Shown in pieces: positions 34,783 to 43,497 of a stretch of DNA of 64,000 nt. Origin of the DNA: JAMXLJ01 sp036558745 (GTDB taxonomy: Bacteria; Actinomycetota; Acidimicrobiia; IMCC26256; JAMXLJ01). The stretch is taken from assembly GCA_036558745.1 (NCBI GenBank), contig DATBEZ010000035.1, positions 7,683 to 71,682 on the forward strand, in the 5' to 3' direction. Every line of letters begins with the position of its first letter. The stretch's first letter is position 1. The position numbers were made by a program, and so were the translations under genes. Under the pieces are notes generated by a model. The model saw only the letters and a program-made list of their open reading frames with translations, was not told the origin of the DNA and searched no databases.

Positions 34783-35610
34783 TTACGGGTTGATCGACGC
34801 GCTCGACGCACTCGGCGCGATCACGACGATCTCGACGCGGCGGTTCGTGGCCCGCCCGGCGTCGTCGGTGTTGGGGACCAGCGGTCGCTGGTCGGCGTAG
34901 CCCGCGGCGGTGAGGCGGGCGGGGTTCAGGCCGTGACTGTCGATGAGGTACCGGAGCACGGACGTGGCCCGGGCGGTGGAGAGCTCCCAGTTGCTCGGGT
35001 ACGCGCCGCCGGGCCCGATCGGCACGTTGTCGGTGTGGCCCTCGATCGAGAGCGGCTCGGGCAGGGCGTTGAGCGCCGGTGCGAGCTGGTCGAGGACCGA
35101 CTGCCCGTCGGGGCGCAGCTGGGCCGACCCGCTGTCGAAGAGCACGCCGTCGGTGACGATGTTGATGACGAGACCGCGCGGGTCGAGGCGGAAGTGCACC
35201 GAGTTCCCGAGCCCGGCGGCCTGGAGCTTGGCCTCGATCTGGCTCTGGGTCTCGAGCAGCGACTTGCGCGTCGCCTCGGCCTGCTTCTGCGCGTTCTCCT
35301 TGTCGAGCAGGGCCTGGCTCGCCTCCTGCTGCTGACCCGCGGAGAGCCCGTCGAAGAAGCCGTTCCCGCCTTGGATCGCGCTCTTGCCACCCGCGGGGAG
35401 CACGTTGCTCGCCGCCGCGCCGCCGCCACCGCCGAGGCTCGAGTTCAGGGCGTGGGCGAACTTCTGGAACTTCGCGAGGTCGATGCTCGACATCGCGAAC
35501 AGCACGATGAAGAGCGCGGCCAGCAGCGTGATCATGTCCGCGTAGCTGACGAGCCAGCGCTCCATGTTCTCGTGTTCCGGCTCCTCGGCGGCCTTGCGGC
35601 GGCGGGCCAT
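34783..35610 (-). CDS. motB: Stator protein MotB
   Basis: The 275-aa product has the plug/TM segment WLVSYADMITLLAALFIVLF with the proton-carrying Asp25. A Gly/Ala-rich linker and coiled coil (about 95-135) follow. The OmpA-like peptidoglycan-binding domain has IEGHTDNVPIG and ATNRRVEIVV. It starts 1 nt after the motA stop. It anchors the stator to peptidoglycan. Confidence 0.95.
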   Translation of the reverse strand: MARRRKAAEEPEHENMERWLVSYADMITLLAALFIVLFAMSSIDLAKFQKFAHALNSSLGGGGGAAASNVLPAGGKSAIQGGNGFFDGLSAGQQQEASQALLDKENAQKQAEATRKSLLETQSQIEAKLQAAGLGNSVHFRLDPRGLVINIVTDGVLFDSGSAQLRPDGQSVLDQLAPALNALPEPLSIEGHTDNVPIGPGGAYPSNWELSTARATSVLRYLIDSHGLNPARLTAAGYADQRPLVPNTDDAGRATNRRVEIVVIAPSASSASINP

Positions 35611-35611
35611 G

Positions 35612-36391
35612 TCACGCCGCCCGCTCGGCTTCGAGCGCCTGGCGTTCCTTGTCGGGCAGGAACGAGAGCAGCTTCTGCTCGATGACCCGCGGGTTGGAGC
35701 CGGCCTGGATCGAGAGGATGCCCTCGAGCACCAGCTCCATGTGCTGGGTCTCCGACTCCGCGATCCGCTTCAGCTTGTTCGAGAGCGGGATGTAGATCGC
35801 GTTGGCGAAGAGCACGCCGTAGAACGTCGCGATGAACGCGCCGGCGATGCCCTCACCGGCGGTCGTCGGGTCGGAGAGGTTCCCGAGGACGTGCATGAGG
35901 CCCATGACGGCGCCGACGATGCCGAGGGTGGGGGAGAAGCCGCCCATGTCCTGGAAGAACTTCGCCGGCACCTTGCTGTTGGCCTTCTTGGACGCGACCT
36001 CGGCCTCGAGGATCTCGCGCAGCTCCTCGGGGTCGGTGCCGTCGACCGCGAGCATGATCCCCTTCTTGAGGAAGGGGTCGTCGATCGTCTTGGCGCCTTC
36101 CTCGAGCGCGAGGAGGCCTTCCTTGCGGGCCTTCTCCGCGAACTCGACGACCACCGCGATCGAGCCGGCCGCGGACTCCACCTTGCCGGTGAACGCCTGC
36201 TTGAGCCCGCCGACGATCGCGCCGACGTCGTGCTTCGTGAACCCGGCGAGCGACACGAGCACGCTCGGGATCACGACGATCATGAACGCGGGGATGCCGA
36301 TGAGCGCGCCCGGTTGCGCGCCCTCCATGATCCCGCCCACGAGGACGAGGAGCACCCCGCCGAGGGTGCCGATGAGCGTCAGCGGATCCAT
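35612..36391 (-). CDS. motA: Stator protein MotA
   Basis: The 259-aa product has four TM helices and the conserved MotA features: MDPLTLIGTLGGVLLVLVGG at the start, the Pro of helix 3 in MGGFSPTLGIVGAVMGLMH, and the cytoplasmic loop with charged residues (DDPFLKKGIMLAVDGTDPEE). ATG 36391 lies 5 nt after flbD. With MotB it forms the H+-type stator; MotA/PomA ion specificity cannot be fixed by eye. Confidence 0.95.
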   Translation of the reverse strand: MDPLTLIGTLGGVLLVLVGGIMEGAQPGALIGIPAFMIVVIPSVLVSLAGFTKHDVGAIVGGLKQAFTGKVESAAGSIAVVVEFAEKARKEGLLALEEGAKTIDDPFLKKGIMLAVDGTDPEELREILEAEVASKKANSKVPAKFFQDMGGFSPTLGIVGAVMGLMHVLGNLSDPTTAGEGIAGAFIATFYGVLFANAIYIPLSNKLKRIAESETQHMELVLEGILSIQAGSNPRVIEQKLLSFLPDKERQALEAERAA

Positions 36392-36396
36392 CGGAC

Positions 36397-36651
36397 TCAG
36401 TCCTCCGGGTCCAGCGTCGGCACGACCCGCAGCGAGGGCGCGGGCGGGACCTCTTCGGCCTGCTGGACGAGGGCGACGATCGAGGCGCGGTAGTCGCGCA
36501 CCCGCTCCACCACCGTGGCCACCGACTCCTCGACGACGTACTTGGTCCCGTCGACAAGGGTCACCACCGTGTCGGGAGTGCTCTCGACACGTTCGATGAG
36601 GTCGCAGTTCAGCGCGAACGGCGGGCCGTTCAAGCGCGTCAAGCTGATCAT
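36397..36651 (-). CDS. flbD: FlbD family flagellar protein
   Basis: The 84-aa product matches the small FlbD/SwrD family. It has MISLTRLNGPPFALNCDLIE, then VESTPDTVVTLVDGTKYVV, a beta-rich fold found beside motA in Gram-positive bacteria, where SwrD increases motor power. GGAGAACG precedes ATG 36651. The C-terminal 25 residues are Pro-rich. Confidence 0.85.
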   Translation of the reverse strand: MISLTRLNGPPFALNCDLIERVESTPDTVVTLVDGTKYVVEESVATVVERVRDYRASIVALVQQAEEVPPAPSLRVVPTLDPED

Positions 36652-36736
36652 CGTTCTCCGTCCTTGGACAACGCCACCGGCCGGTCCGTGGCCGTGTGCT
36701 CCAAACATCGGCGGAACGGGCGCGTTTCTGAGAGTT

Positions 36737-36759
36737 CCGTGGTCCCGAAAGGGACACGG
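36737..36759. promoter_or_regulatory. Hairpin with GAAA tetraloop in the flgE-flbD gap
   Basis: CCGT-(G)-GTCCC-GAAA-GGGAC-ACGG forms a 9-bp stem with one bulge. It lies in the 311-nt gap between flgE and flbD (36652-36962), which otherwise holds the 108-bp repeat, a terminator-like hairpin and no gene. Its role is unknown; it may mark the start of a second transcript covering flbD-motAB. Confidence 0.3.
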
Positions 36760-36796
36760 GGGGACGCGCGAGCGTCACCAGTGCGACCCGCGCGCC

Positions 36797-36904
36797 GTGC
36801 ACGGAGCGACGGAGGAGCGCAGTGCACTGGCCAGGGAGTGAGCGGTCCGAAGCACCGCAGAGCGAACTCGGGAGCCCGGGCCGAGCGAGCGACCGAGAAG
36901 ACAC
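36797..36904 (-). repeat. Family A 108-bp intergenic repeat, copy 2 (between flgE and flbD)
   Basis: The element has the same length and orientation as 30426-30533, with about 10 substitutions. It starts (on the - strand) at GTGTCTTCTCGGTCG, 2 nt after the flgE hairpin, and ends at GTGCAC. The two copies lie about 6.4 kb apart in the same gene cluster. Confidence 0.75.
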
Positions 36905-36906
36905 AG

Positions 36907-36941
36907 GCCGGGTGAGGGCCCTTCCCGTGCCCTCACCCGGC
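36907..36941 (-). terminator. Strong hairpin after flgE
   Basis: GCCGGGTGAGGGC and GCCCTCACCCGGC form a perfect 13-bp stem with a 9-nt loop, 21 nt after the flgE stop. It probably ends the flgB-flgE transcript and separates it from flbD-motAB-fliL onwards. No T-tract follows on the - strand. Confidence 0.6.
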
Positions 36942-36962
36942 TCTTGTGCGTCCCCTCTGGAG

Positions 36963-38456
36963 CTACTGCTTGAGGTTGACCAGGTCCTGGAGCATCTGGT
37001 CGGAGGTGGTGATCACCTTCGCGTTGGCCTGGAAGCCGCGCTGGGCGACGATCAGCTCCGTGAACTCCTGGGCCAGGTCGACGTTCGACATCTCGAGCGT
37101 GCCGGCCGAGATGCTGCCCCGGCCGCCGCTCGACGCGGTGCCGATCTGGGGCAGGCCGGAGTCGCTCGTGACCCGGTACATCGAGTCGCCCGCCTTCTCG
37201 AGGCCGGCCGGGTTGTTGAAGCTGGCCAGGGCGACCTGCCCGAGAGGCTGGCTCTTGCCGTTGGAGAACACGCCCGTGATCACGCCGTCGTTCGAGATCG
37301 AGAACGACTGGAGAGAGCCGATCGAGGTGCCGTCCTGGGACAGGGCGGCGAAGCTGTTCGCACCGGCGAACTGCACCAGCGCGTCGGGCTGACCGGCTGC
37401 ACCCACGCCGACGCTGACCGGCGCGATGAAGTTGGTCCCGAGCGACGCGTTGAGCGCGGCGTTGAACGTGACCGGCGGGAGGCCGATCGCCTGGTTCGTG
37501 GGCAGGCCCGTGTTGGGGTTGAAGACGAGCGACGGGAGCTGCCCGTAGAGGCTGACCGCAGGCAGGGCCGGGTTCGCGTTCGGCGCGGTCGCGCTGACGT
37601 CCCACACGTTGCCCGAGGTGTCGATCGCGGTCTGCACGCCGGTGGCGGTGGCGGTCGCCGCGGCCGACAGCACGACGGTGGTGCCGTTGGTGACCGACGC
37701 GATCGTCGTACCGGCCGGGATGCCCGCACCGGTGATCGCCTTGCCGACGTCGGCGGCGGTGAAGTTCGCGGTCGCCGACGTCAGCGTGGTGCTGCCGTTC
37801 GTCGTCGCACCGTCGAGCACCGTGCGGGCCGCGGCCTTCGTGAACGTGAACGTGATCGGCACGGCCTTGCCCTGCGTGTCGTACACGGTGATCGACGAGG
37901 TGAGCGCGGTGCCGTTCGCGGCGTCGGCGGGCAGGTTGCCGCCCAACGTCACGTTGTTGGTCTCGGTCGGCGGGAGGGTCTGGCCGAGCGGCATGCGGAT
38001 GTCGGTCGTCGGACCGTTCGTGTTCGTGACACCGTTCTGGTTCAGCCAGCCCTGCACGATGCCGCCGTCGGGCGTCACGAGCGAGCCGTTCGCGTCGAAC
38101 GAGAAGCTGCCGAGACGCGTGTAGAGCGTCTGCGTGCCCTCGCGCACCGCGAAGAAGCCGTCGCCCTGGATCGAGAGGTCGGTCGAGCGACCGGTCAGCT
38201 GCGACGCGCCCTGCGCGAAGTTGGTCGTGATCGATCCGACCTTCACGCCGAGACCGATCTGCGCGGGGTTCGTGCCGCCGAGGGTGCTCGACGGCGCGCC
38301 GGCACCGGCGATGAGCTGGCTCAGCAGGTCCTGGAACACGACGCTGCTCGACTTGTAGCCGGCGGTGTTGACGTTCGCGATGTCGTTACCGATGACGTCC
38401 ATCAGCGTCTGGCTGCTGCGCAGACCGGAGACGCCGGAGAACATGGAACGAAGCAT
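36963..38456 (-). CDS. flgE: Flagellar hook protein FlgE with inserted beta module
   Basis: The 497-aa product has the N-terminal rod/hook helix (MLRSMFSGVSGLRSSQTLMD, then GNDIANVNTAGYK), the DLSIQGDGFFAV motif, FlgE D1/D2 domains, and the C-terminal helix (SNVDLAQEFTELIVAQRGFQ, then ANAKVITTSDQML). Between FTFTKAAA and NVWDVSATAP (about 208-285) lies a roughly 70-residue Thr/Ala/Gly-rich insert with DGATTNGSTTLTSATANFT and AGIPAGTTIASV, a sequence style common in phage tail-fibre and adhesin modules. Other hook features are intact. Confidence 0.9.
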   Translation of the reverse strand: MLRSMFSGVSGLRSSQTLMDVIGNDIANVNTAGYKSSSVVFQDLLSQLIAGAGAPSSTLGGTNPAQIGLGVKVGSITTNFAQGASQLTGRSTDLSIQGDGFFAVREGTQTLYTRLGSFSFDANGSLVTPDGGIVQGWLNQNGVTNTNGPTTDIRMPLGQTLPPTETNNVTLGGNLPADAANGTALTSSITVYDTQGKAVPITFTFTKAAARTVLDGATTNGSTTLTSATANFTAADVGKAITGAGIPAGTTIASVTNGTTVVLSAAATATATGVQTAIDTSGNVWDVSATAPNANPALPAVSLYGQLPSLVFNPNTGLPTNQAIGLPPVTFNAALNASLGTNFIAPVSVGVGAAGQPDALVQFAGANSFAALSQDGTSIGSLQSFSISNDGVITGVFSNGKSQPLGQVALASFNNPAGLEKAGDSMYRVTSDSGLPQIGTASSGGRGSISAGTLEMSNVDLAQEFTELIVAQRGFQANAKVITTSDQMLQDLVNLKQ

Positions 38457-38527
38457 GGGGGGTTGCTCCTTGGTGGGGTACTGGAATTGGGTGGGCTAGA
38501 TCTGGTGCTGGGGCGCGGGGATTCCCA

Positions 38528-38956
38528 TCACTTGTCGACTTCGGTGACCGACGCCATGGGGATGTCCTTGCCGCTGTCGAGATGCAGTGACGGCGGGTTG
38601 GCACCGGTGGTGTCGAACATGACGGACGCGACGGTCCCCTGGACCGGCTGCTTGTTGTCGTCGAGATAGGTCACGTGCTTGCCGACCATGGTGCTCGCCA
38701 TGACCATCTGGTTCGCGTTGGTGCTCGCCTGCACCGTCGACGACATGTTCTGCAGCGCTTCGAGCATGCTGAACTGCGCGGTCTGGCCCATCATCGCCGA
38801 GGGGTCCGTCGGCGACAGCGGGTTCTGGTACTGCATCTCCGCGACGAGCAGCTTGAGGAACGTGTCCTTGCCGAACTGGTCGGGCCGGTCGATCTGCGGC
38901 GTCGTGTTCGTGTTCGCGTACGGGTTCGTGGACTGGGTGGGGTCGATCGCGGTCAT
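38528..38956 (-). CDS. flgD: Hook-capping protein FlgD
   Basis: The 142-aa product contains the FlgD core: FGKDTFLKLLVAEMQYQNPLSPTDPSAMM, then QTAQFSMLEALQNMS and MVGKHVTYLDDNKQPVQGTV. It is short compared with Gram-negative FlgD (about 220 aa): the C-terminal Ig/tudor part is minimal, as in many Gram-positive homologues. AGGAGACGGT precedes the ATG. It caps the hook during FlgE assembly. Confidence 0.9.
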   Translation of the reverse strand: MTAIDPTQSTNPYANTNTTPQIDRPDQFGKDTFLKLLVAEMQYQNPLSPTDPSAMMGQTAQFSMLEALQNMSSTVQASTNANQMVMASTMVGKHVTYLDDNKQPVQGTVASVMFDTTGANPPSLHLDSGKDIPMASVTEVDK

Positions 38957-38977
38957 ACCGTCTCCTGTTCGGTCGGC

Positions 38978-40423
38978 TCAGAGCCGCACGTCGACGAGCG
39001 CGTCGGGCGACTGGGTTGACGTCGGGGCGGATGGGTCGACGGTCGCGGTGGCGCCGTCCGCGGCTCCGGCGCGTTCGGCACCGCCGTCGCGTCCGGCCTC
39101 ACGGTCGAGACCGCCGTCGCCGCGCGCGGCCGAGCTGTCGCCGTGGTCGACGACGACACCGCCGGCGCGCACACCGGCGGCCTGCAGGCGGTTGCGCAGG
39201 TCCTGCAACCCCTCGCGCAGCAGCGCGCTCGTGGACGCGTGGTCGGCCTGCAGGTGCACGTTCACGACGCCGTGCTCGACGTGGACCTCGAGCTGCACGC
39301 GCCCGAGCTCGGCCGGGTGCAGATCGACGGTGAGCCGGTAGGAGCCGTCGGGTTGGGTTCGCAGCGGCGCGACCACCGAGACGAGCTGCGCGACGGGCGT
39401 CGGCGGGACCGCGGCCGGCGCGGGTGCGGTCGCGACCGGCGTCGCCGGCGCGGTGGGCGTCGTTGCGAGCGGAGTGGTGACCGGCGCAGTCGCGGTCGTC
39501 GGCGCGGTCGAGCCCGCGGTCGACGGGCTCGAGGACGCGGGAGCGGGCGCGGGACGTGCCGGTGCGGGCGGGGAGCCACCACGCGAGCCGTCCGACGTCG
39601 TCGCGGTGGCCGTGACCGGCGCGGTGACGGCGGTCGCCGCGTTCGCGGGGTCGGTGGCGCTCGCCGTCGTCGTCGTGGCGGTCGTCGGGTTCGTCCCGGC
39701 CGTGCGCGCGGCAGGCGTTGCGGGGGTATGGGTGCCAGGGGCGTCCGAGGTGGTGGGCGCGTCGTCGGCGGCATCTGCGTCCGCGTCCGCGGGACCCTGG
39801 TCGGCCGCGGTTGTCTGCACCGAGGGCGCGGACAGGGCGCTCGGGTCGGTCGGTGCGGAGGCCGCAGCGGTCGCGCTCGCGGTCGCCGGCTCCGAGGTCG
39901 GCGCGGGTGCGGTGACGGTCGTCGGGTTCGTTCCCTCGGTCGCCGCCGCAGTGATCGGGCTCGGGTCGACCGGCGCCGTCGCGTCGGGTTCGGGCGCAGC
40001 GCTCGTGGGCGTGGTCGCGGTCGCGGGAGTCGCGGTCGCCGCGGTGACGTCGTCGAGCGAGGGATCGGCCGCGGCGACGGTCGCCGCGTCGGCTGCGGTC
40101 GCGGTCGCGTCGTCGCTCGCGGGTGTCGAAGCGGCGGCGTCGTTCGTCCCTGGCGTCGCACCGGGCGACGTGGAGCCCGCAGTGGGCGCGGGTGTGTTCG
40201 CGGCGGGGTGGCCCGCGCCGCTCGCCGGTACAAGGGCGCCCGCGTTCGTGCCGGTGCCGGTGCCCGGGTTGGTGTCACCGGATGGCTGCTGCGACACCAT
40301 GCCCGTCAGCACGGCGACGAACGCGGCGCCCGACCCGTCGTCGTCACCCTTCGACGCGCGCGACGCCGGTGACGGTGCGACCGGTGTCTCGACGGTCCCG
40401 ACGTTCATCGATCCTCCGTTCAT
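38978..40423 (-). CDS. fliK: Hook-length control protein FliK
   Basis: The 481-aa product has a short N-terminus, then about 300 residues of Ala/Thr/Pro/Ser-rich low complexity, then the Flg_hook domain (YRLTVDLHPAELGRVQLEVH, then VEHGVVNVHLQADHASTSALLREGL). It acts as an exported ruler and substrate-switch trigger via FlhB. ATG 40423 overlaps the NlpC/P60 stop (ATGA). A second ATG at 40408 has GGAGG 4 nt upstream and may be the true start. Confidence 0.85.
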   Translation of the reverse strand: MNGGSMNVGTVETPVAPSPASRASKGDDDGSGAAFVAVLTGMVSQQPSGDTNPGTGTGTNAGALVPASGAGHPAANTPAPTAGSTSPGATPGTNDAAASTPASDDATATAADAATVAAADPSLDDVTAATATPATATTPTSAAPEPDATAPVDPSPITAAATEGTNPTTVTAPAPTSEPATASATAAASAPTDPSALSAPSVQTTAADQGPADADADAADDAPTTSDAPGTHTPATPAARTAGTNPTTATTTTASATDPANAATAVTAPVTATATTSDGSRGGSPPAPARPAPAPASSSPSTAGSTAPTTATAPVTTPLATTPTAPATPVATAPAPAAVPPTPVAQLVSVVAPLRTQPDGSYRLTVDLHPAELGRVQLEVHVEHGVVNVHLQADHASTSALLREGLQDLRNRLQAAGVRAGGVVVDHGDSSAARGDGGLDREAGRDGGAERAGAADGATATVDPSAPTSTQSPDALVDVRL

Positions 40424-41007
40424 GACCCGGCCGGGAAGATCCGGCGGATCGCGGTGATGTTCTTGGGCAGCGGCGCGAGCTTCACGACGTCGCCGGTGTG
40501 CGGCGCGACGACGTACATGCCGTTGCCGGCGTAGATGCCGACGTGCCCGTTGACGCGCATGCCCTTGTCGCCGACCGAGAAGACGAGGTCACCCGGTTGC
40601 AGGTCGGCCTGGCTGACCGGCTGGCCCACCTTCACCTGGTCGTAGGTGACGCGGGGCAGGTCGACGCCCATGTCGCGGTACGCGACCTGCACGAGGCCCG
40701 AGCAGTCGAGACCGCGCGACGGGTCGTTGCTGCCGTACACGTACTTCGTGCCCAGGTACTTCTCGGCGTCGGCCACGACCTGCGCACCCCTCGTCGACCC
40801 GCCCGCCGAGGCGCCCGAGACGGCCGTCGTGCCCGTCCCCGATCCGTTCTGCACACCGGCGAGCACGCTGGCGAAGTCGGAGCCGGACGCGCTCGTGCTG
40901 TTCGACGTGGTGCTCGGCACCGGCGCGAACCCGCTCTGGATCTCCGCGATGCGCGCTTGCACCGCGCTGAAGCCGCTCGCGAAGCCGGTGGCGTCGACCG
41001 CGGTCAC
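40420..41007 (-). CDS. NlpC/P60 peptidoglycan hydrolase embedded in the flagellar operon
   Basis: The 195-aa product has an N-terminal Ser/Thr-rich segment (to about 72) and a C-terminal NlpC/P60 domain with catalytic Cys102 (GLDCSGLVQ) and His155 (NGHVGIYAGNG); His170 is the likely third residue. Such enzymes cut stem-peptide bonds in peptidoglycan. It has no signal peptide, so export through the flagellar type III system is the obvious route. It is coupled to fliJ (GTGA) and fliK (ATGA). It probably replaces the FlgJ-type muramidase in opening the wall for the rod. Confidence 0.85.
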   Translation of the reverse strand: MTAVDATGFASGFSAVQARIAEIQSGFAPVPSTTSNSTSASGSDFASVLAGVQNGSGTGTTAVSGASAGGSTRGAQVVADAEKYLGTKYVYGSNDPSRGLDCSGLVQVAYRDMGVDLPRVTYDQVKVGQPVSQADLQPGDLVFSVGDKGMRVNGHVGIYAGNGMYVVAPHTGDVVKLAPLPKNITAIRRIFPAGS

Positions 41008-41453
41008 GATCGGCCACCCCCCGGGTGCTCGTCGCGGCGGAACCGGCTGACGACGAGGTCGTCGACCTCCTGGTCGACGGCGCGCTGCGTCTCGAGCGCG
41101 TGGTCGGTGCGGGCGCGGTCGTCGAGCCGCTCGAGCGACTCGACGCGTTGCGCGGTGACCTGCCACGCGAGTCGCTTCTCCGTCGCGGCTTCGTCCGCGA
41201 CCTGCTTGGCGATGCGCGCGAGCGAGATGGACGACGCCACGGACGCGAGGCGGGCCTGGTTGGCAAGGAACGCGGGCGTGGACGCGACAGCCGCCGACTT
41301 CGGGAGCGATTCGAGATGACCGACCCGCGACGCGAGGTGCAGGTGCGCGGTACGGACGGACTGGTTCGCGGCGAGAAGCTCGGCGCGCGCCTGCTCCTCC
41401 TGGATGCGGCGGACCCTGAGGACCGACGCCAACCTGAACTGGTAGCGCTTCAT
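41004..41453 (-). CDS. fliJ: Flagellar export chaperone/stalk protein FliJ
   Basis: The 149-aa product is almost entirely helical and coiled coil. It starts MKRYQFRLASVLRVRRIQEE, the characteristic FliJ N-terminus, and lies directly after fliI. FliJ sits in the FliI ATPase ring and touches FlhA. Its stop overlaps the next start by 4 nt. Confidence 0.85.
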   Translation of the reverse strand: MKRYQFRLASVLRVRRIQEEQARAELLAANQSVRTAHLHLASRVGHLESLPKSAAVASTPAFLANQARLASVASSISLARIAKQVADEAATEKRLAWQVTAQRVESLERLDDRARTDHALETQRAVDQEVDDLVVSRFRRDEHPGGGRS

Positions 41454-41470
41454 GGGGTGTCGCGGCTCTC

Positions 41471-42814
41471 CTACATGTGCGGCGAGCCCACGATCGACTG
41501 GAGCGCTTCCCAGCTTGCTTCCGCCGATGCGATCTCACCGATGTCTTGTCGGAGGAAGCCGTCCATGGCGTCACGGAGTTGCACCGCTCGATCCACGAGC
41601 GGGTTGGTACCAGGCACGTATGCGCCGATCTCGATGAGGTCGCGGGCGTCGCGGTACGCAGCGAGGAGCCGTCGGAACTCCGTCGCCGCGCCGCGCTGCT
41701 CGCGGCTCGTGATCGCGGGCGCCACACGGGAGATCGACTCGAGCACTTCGATGCTGGGGAAGTGCCCGGCCGTCGCGAGGCGTCGCGACAGGACGATGTG
41801 ACCGTCGAGGATGGAACGGGCCGCGTCACCGATCGGCTCGTTCATGTCGTCGCCCTCGACGAGCACGGTGTAGAGGCCCGTGATGCTGCCGTGCTCGCCC
41901 GCGCCCGCACGCTCGAGCAGCCTGGGCAGCAGCGCGAACACCGACGGCGGGTAGCCGCGTGTGGCGGGCGGCTCGCCGGCCGACAGCCCGACCTCGCGCT
42001 GCGCCATCGCGAAGCGGGTCAGGCTGTCCATCATCAACACGACGTCCGCGCCCTGGTCGCGGAACCACTCCGCGATCCGGGTCGCGGTGAACGCGGCACG
42101 CAGACGCACGAGCGCGGGCTCGTCGGAGGTCGCGACCACGACGACCGAACGGGCCATGCCCTCGGGGCCGAGGTCGCTCTCGATGAAGTCGCGCACCTCA
42201 CGACCACGCTCACCGATCAGCCCGATCACCGAGACCTGTGCTTCGGTGCCGCGGGCGATCATCGACAGCACGCTGGACTTGCCGACACCGGAGCCGGCGA
42301 AGATGCCGAGGCGCTGACCGCGACCGCACGGGATGAGCGCGTCGAGCGCGCGCACGCCGAGCGGGAGCGGGCGGTCGACCAGGCTGCGACGCAGCGGGTG
42401 CGGCGGTTCGCCGTCGACGGTGACGGGCGTCGTGTCGCGCAGCGGGCCGCCGTCGTCGATGGGGCGGCCCAGACCGTCGACGACGCGGCCGAGCAGACCG
42501 GGCCCGACCGGAACGGTGAGCGGACGGTCCGCGGCCGCGACGGTCGCGCCGGTTCGCACACCGGCCAGCGTCCCGAACGGCATGCACACGAGCCCGTCGT
42601 CGCGCAGCGCCACGACCTCGGCGGGGAGAACCCCGCTCGGCGTCTCGACCATCACCGCGTCGCCGATCGCGCTCTGCAGACCCTCGACCTCGAGCTGGAG
42701 GCCGACGACCGAGCTCACGCGTCCCGTCACGCGCGGTCCGGCGACGCGGATTGCCTCCTGAAGCTTCGCCACGAGCGCGCTGCTCGCGCCGTTCGACGCC
42801 ACGTGGGTGCTCAT
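41471..42814 (-). CDS. fliI: Flagellum-specific ATPase FliI
   Basis: The 447-aa product is an F1-beta-like ATPase. It has Walker A GSGVGKS (Lys179), Walker B ADVVLMMDSLTRFAMA, the GYPPSVFALLPRLLERAG segment and the C-terminal helical domain. The first 100 residues are the hexamer-forming beta barrel. ATG 42814 overlaps the fliH stop (ATGA). It energises export together with FliH and FliJ. Confidence 0.95.
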   Translation of the reverse strand: MSTHVASNGASSALVAKLQEAIRVAGPRVTGRVSSVVGLQLEVEGLQSAIGDAVMVETPSGVLPAEVVALRDDGLVCMPFGTLAGVRTGATVAAADRPLTVPVGPGLLGRVVDGLGRPIDDGGPLRDTTPVTVDGEPPHPLRRSLVDRPLPLGVRALDALIPCGRGQRLGIFAGSGVGKSSVLSMIARGTEAQVSVIGLIGERGREVRDFIESDLGPEGMARSVVVVATSDEPALVRLRAAFTATRIAEWFRDQGADVVLMMDSLTRFAMAQREVGLSAGEPPATRGYPPSVFALLPRLLERAGAGEHGSITGLYTVLVEGDDMNEPIGDAARSILDGHIVLSRRLATAGHFPSIEVLESISRVAPAITSREQRGAATEFRRLLAAYRDARDLIEIGAYVPGTNPLVDRAVQLRDAMDGFLRQDIGEIASAEASWEALQSIVGSPHM

Positions 42815-43470
42815 GGCGCGGGCACCTCCAGCGCGGCGCGCACCCGCTCGACCGCGTCGGCGAGGATGGCCTCGATGCTGCACGCGCCGACCGCGACCCG
42901 CGCGTCGCCGGACGCGAGGGTGGGGTCGGGGACGAGGGTTACGTGACGTCCCGGGGCGAGGTCGTCGCCGGTCTCGATCGTGGCGAGATCGGCGGGGTTG
43001 AGGCTGATCGTGACGTCGAGTCGTTGCGGTGCGAGCTGCAACGCGCGCGCGACCGCGTCGCGACCGGGCGACGACGTCAGCGCGAGCTCGCGCCCGAGCA
43101 GCGCCTCGGTAAGGAGGAAGGCCGCGGTCGCGATCGAGTCCTCGACCTGGGCGAAGGCCGTGCCCTGCTCCGCGTCGAAGCGCTGCACCGCGAGGTCCAG
43201 CGCCGCGAGCGCGGGCTGGAGCTGCGCGGCGCGCACCGCCTCGGCCTGTTGCACCGAGATCGCCGCGGCCTGCAGGCCTTCGTCGTGGCCGGCCTGGTAC
43301 CCGGCGTCGAAGCCCGCTCGGTAGCCCGTCTCGCGTGCTTCGCTCACGAGGCGGTCGTCGAGCAGGATGCCGTTCACCGGTTCGGACGGCAGGGGCGTCG
43401 CCTCGAACACCTCGATGGCGTCCGTGCGCGCCTTGAGCACCGTGCTGCGCCGCCGCGCCGTGTCACCCAT
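42811..43470 (-). CDS. fliH: FliI regulator FliH
   Basis: The 219-aa product has an N-terminal region with GxxxG-type spacing (GYRAGFDAGYQAGHDEG, about 49-65), which is diagnostic of FliH. A helical dimer region and a V-ATPase-E-like C-terminal domain (LDVTISLNPADLATIETGDD) follow. It tethers FliI to the C-ring. Length is normal. Confidence 0.85.
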   Translation of the reverse strand: MGDTARRRSTVLKARTDAIEVFEATPLPSEPVNGILLDDRLVSEARETGYRAGFDAGYQAGHDEGLQAAAISVQQAEAVRAAQLQPALAALDLAVQRFDAEQGTAFAQVEDSIATAAFLLTEALLGRELALTSSPGRDAVARALQLAPQRLDVTISLNPADLATIETGDDLAPGRHVTLVPDPTLASGDARVAVGACSIEAILADAVERVRAALEVPAP

Positions 43471-43497
43471 CGATCACGACCTCGCGTCTCCCGCCGG

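Noticed and set aside
38978..40423. Low-complexity Ala/Thr/Pro region as a separate surface protein
   Set aside because: The C-terminal 100 residues are a clear FliK hook-length domain, and a low-complexity middle is normal for FliK.
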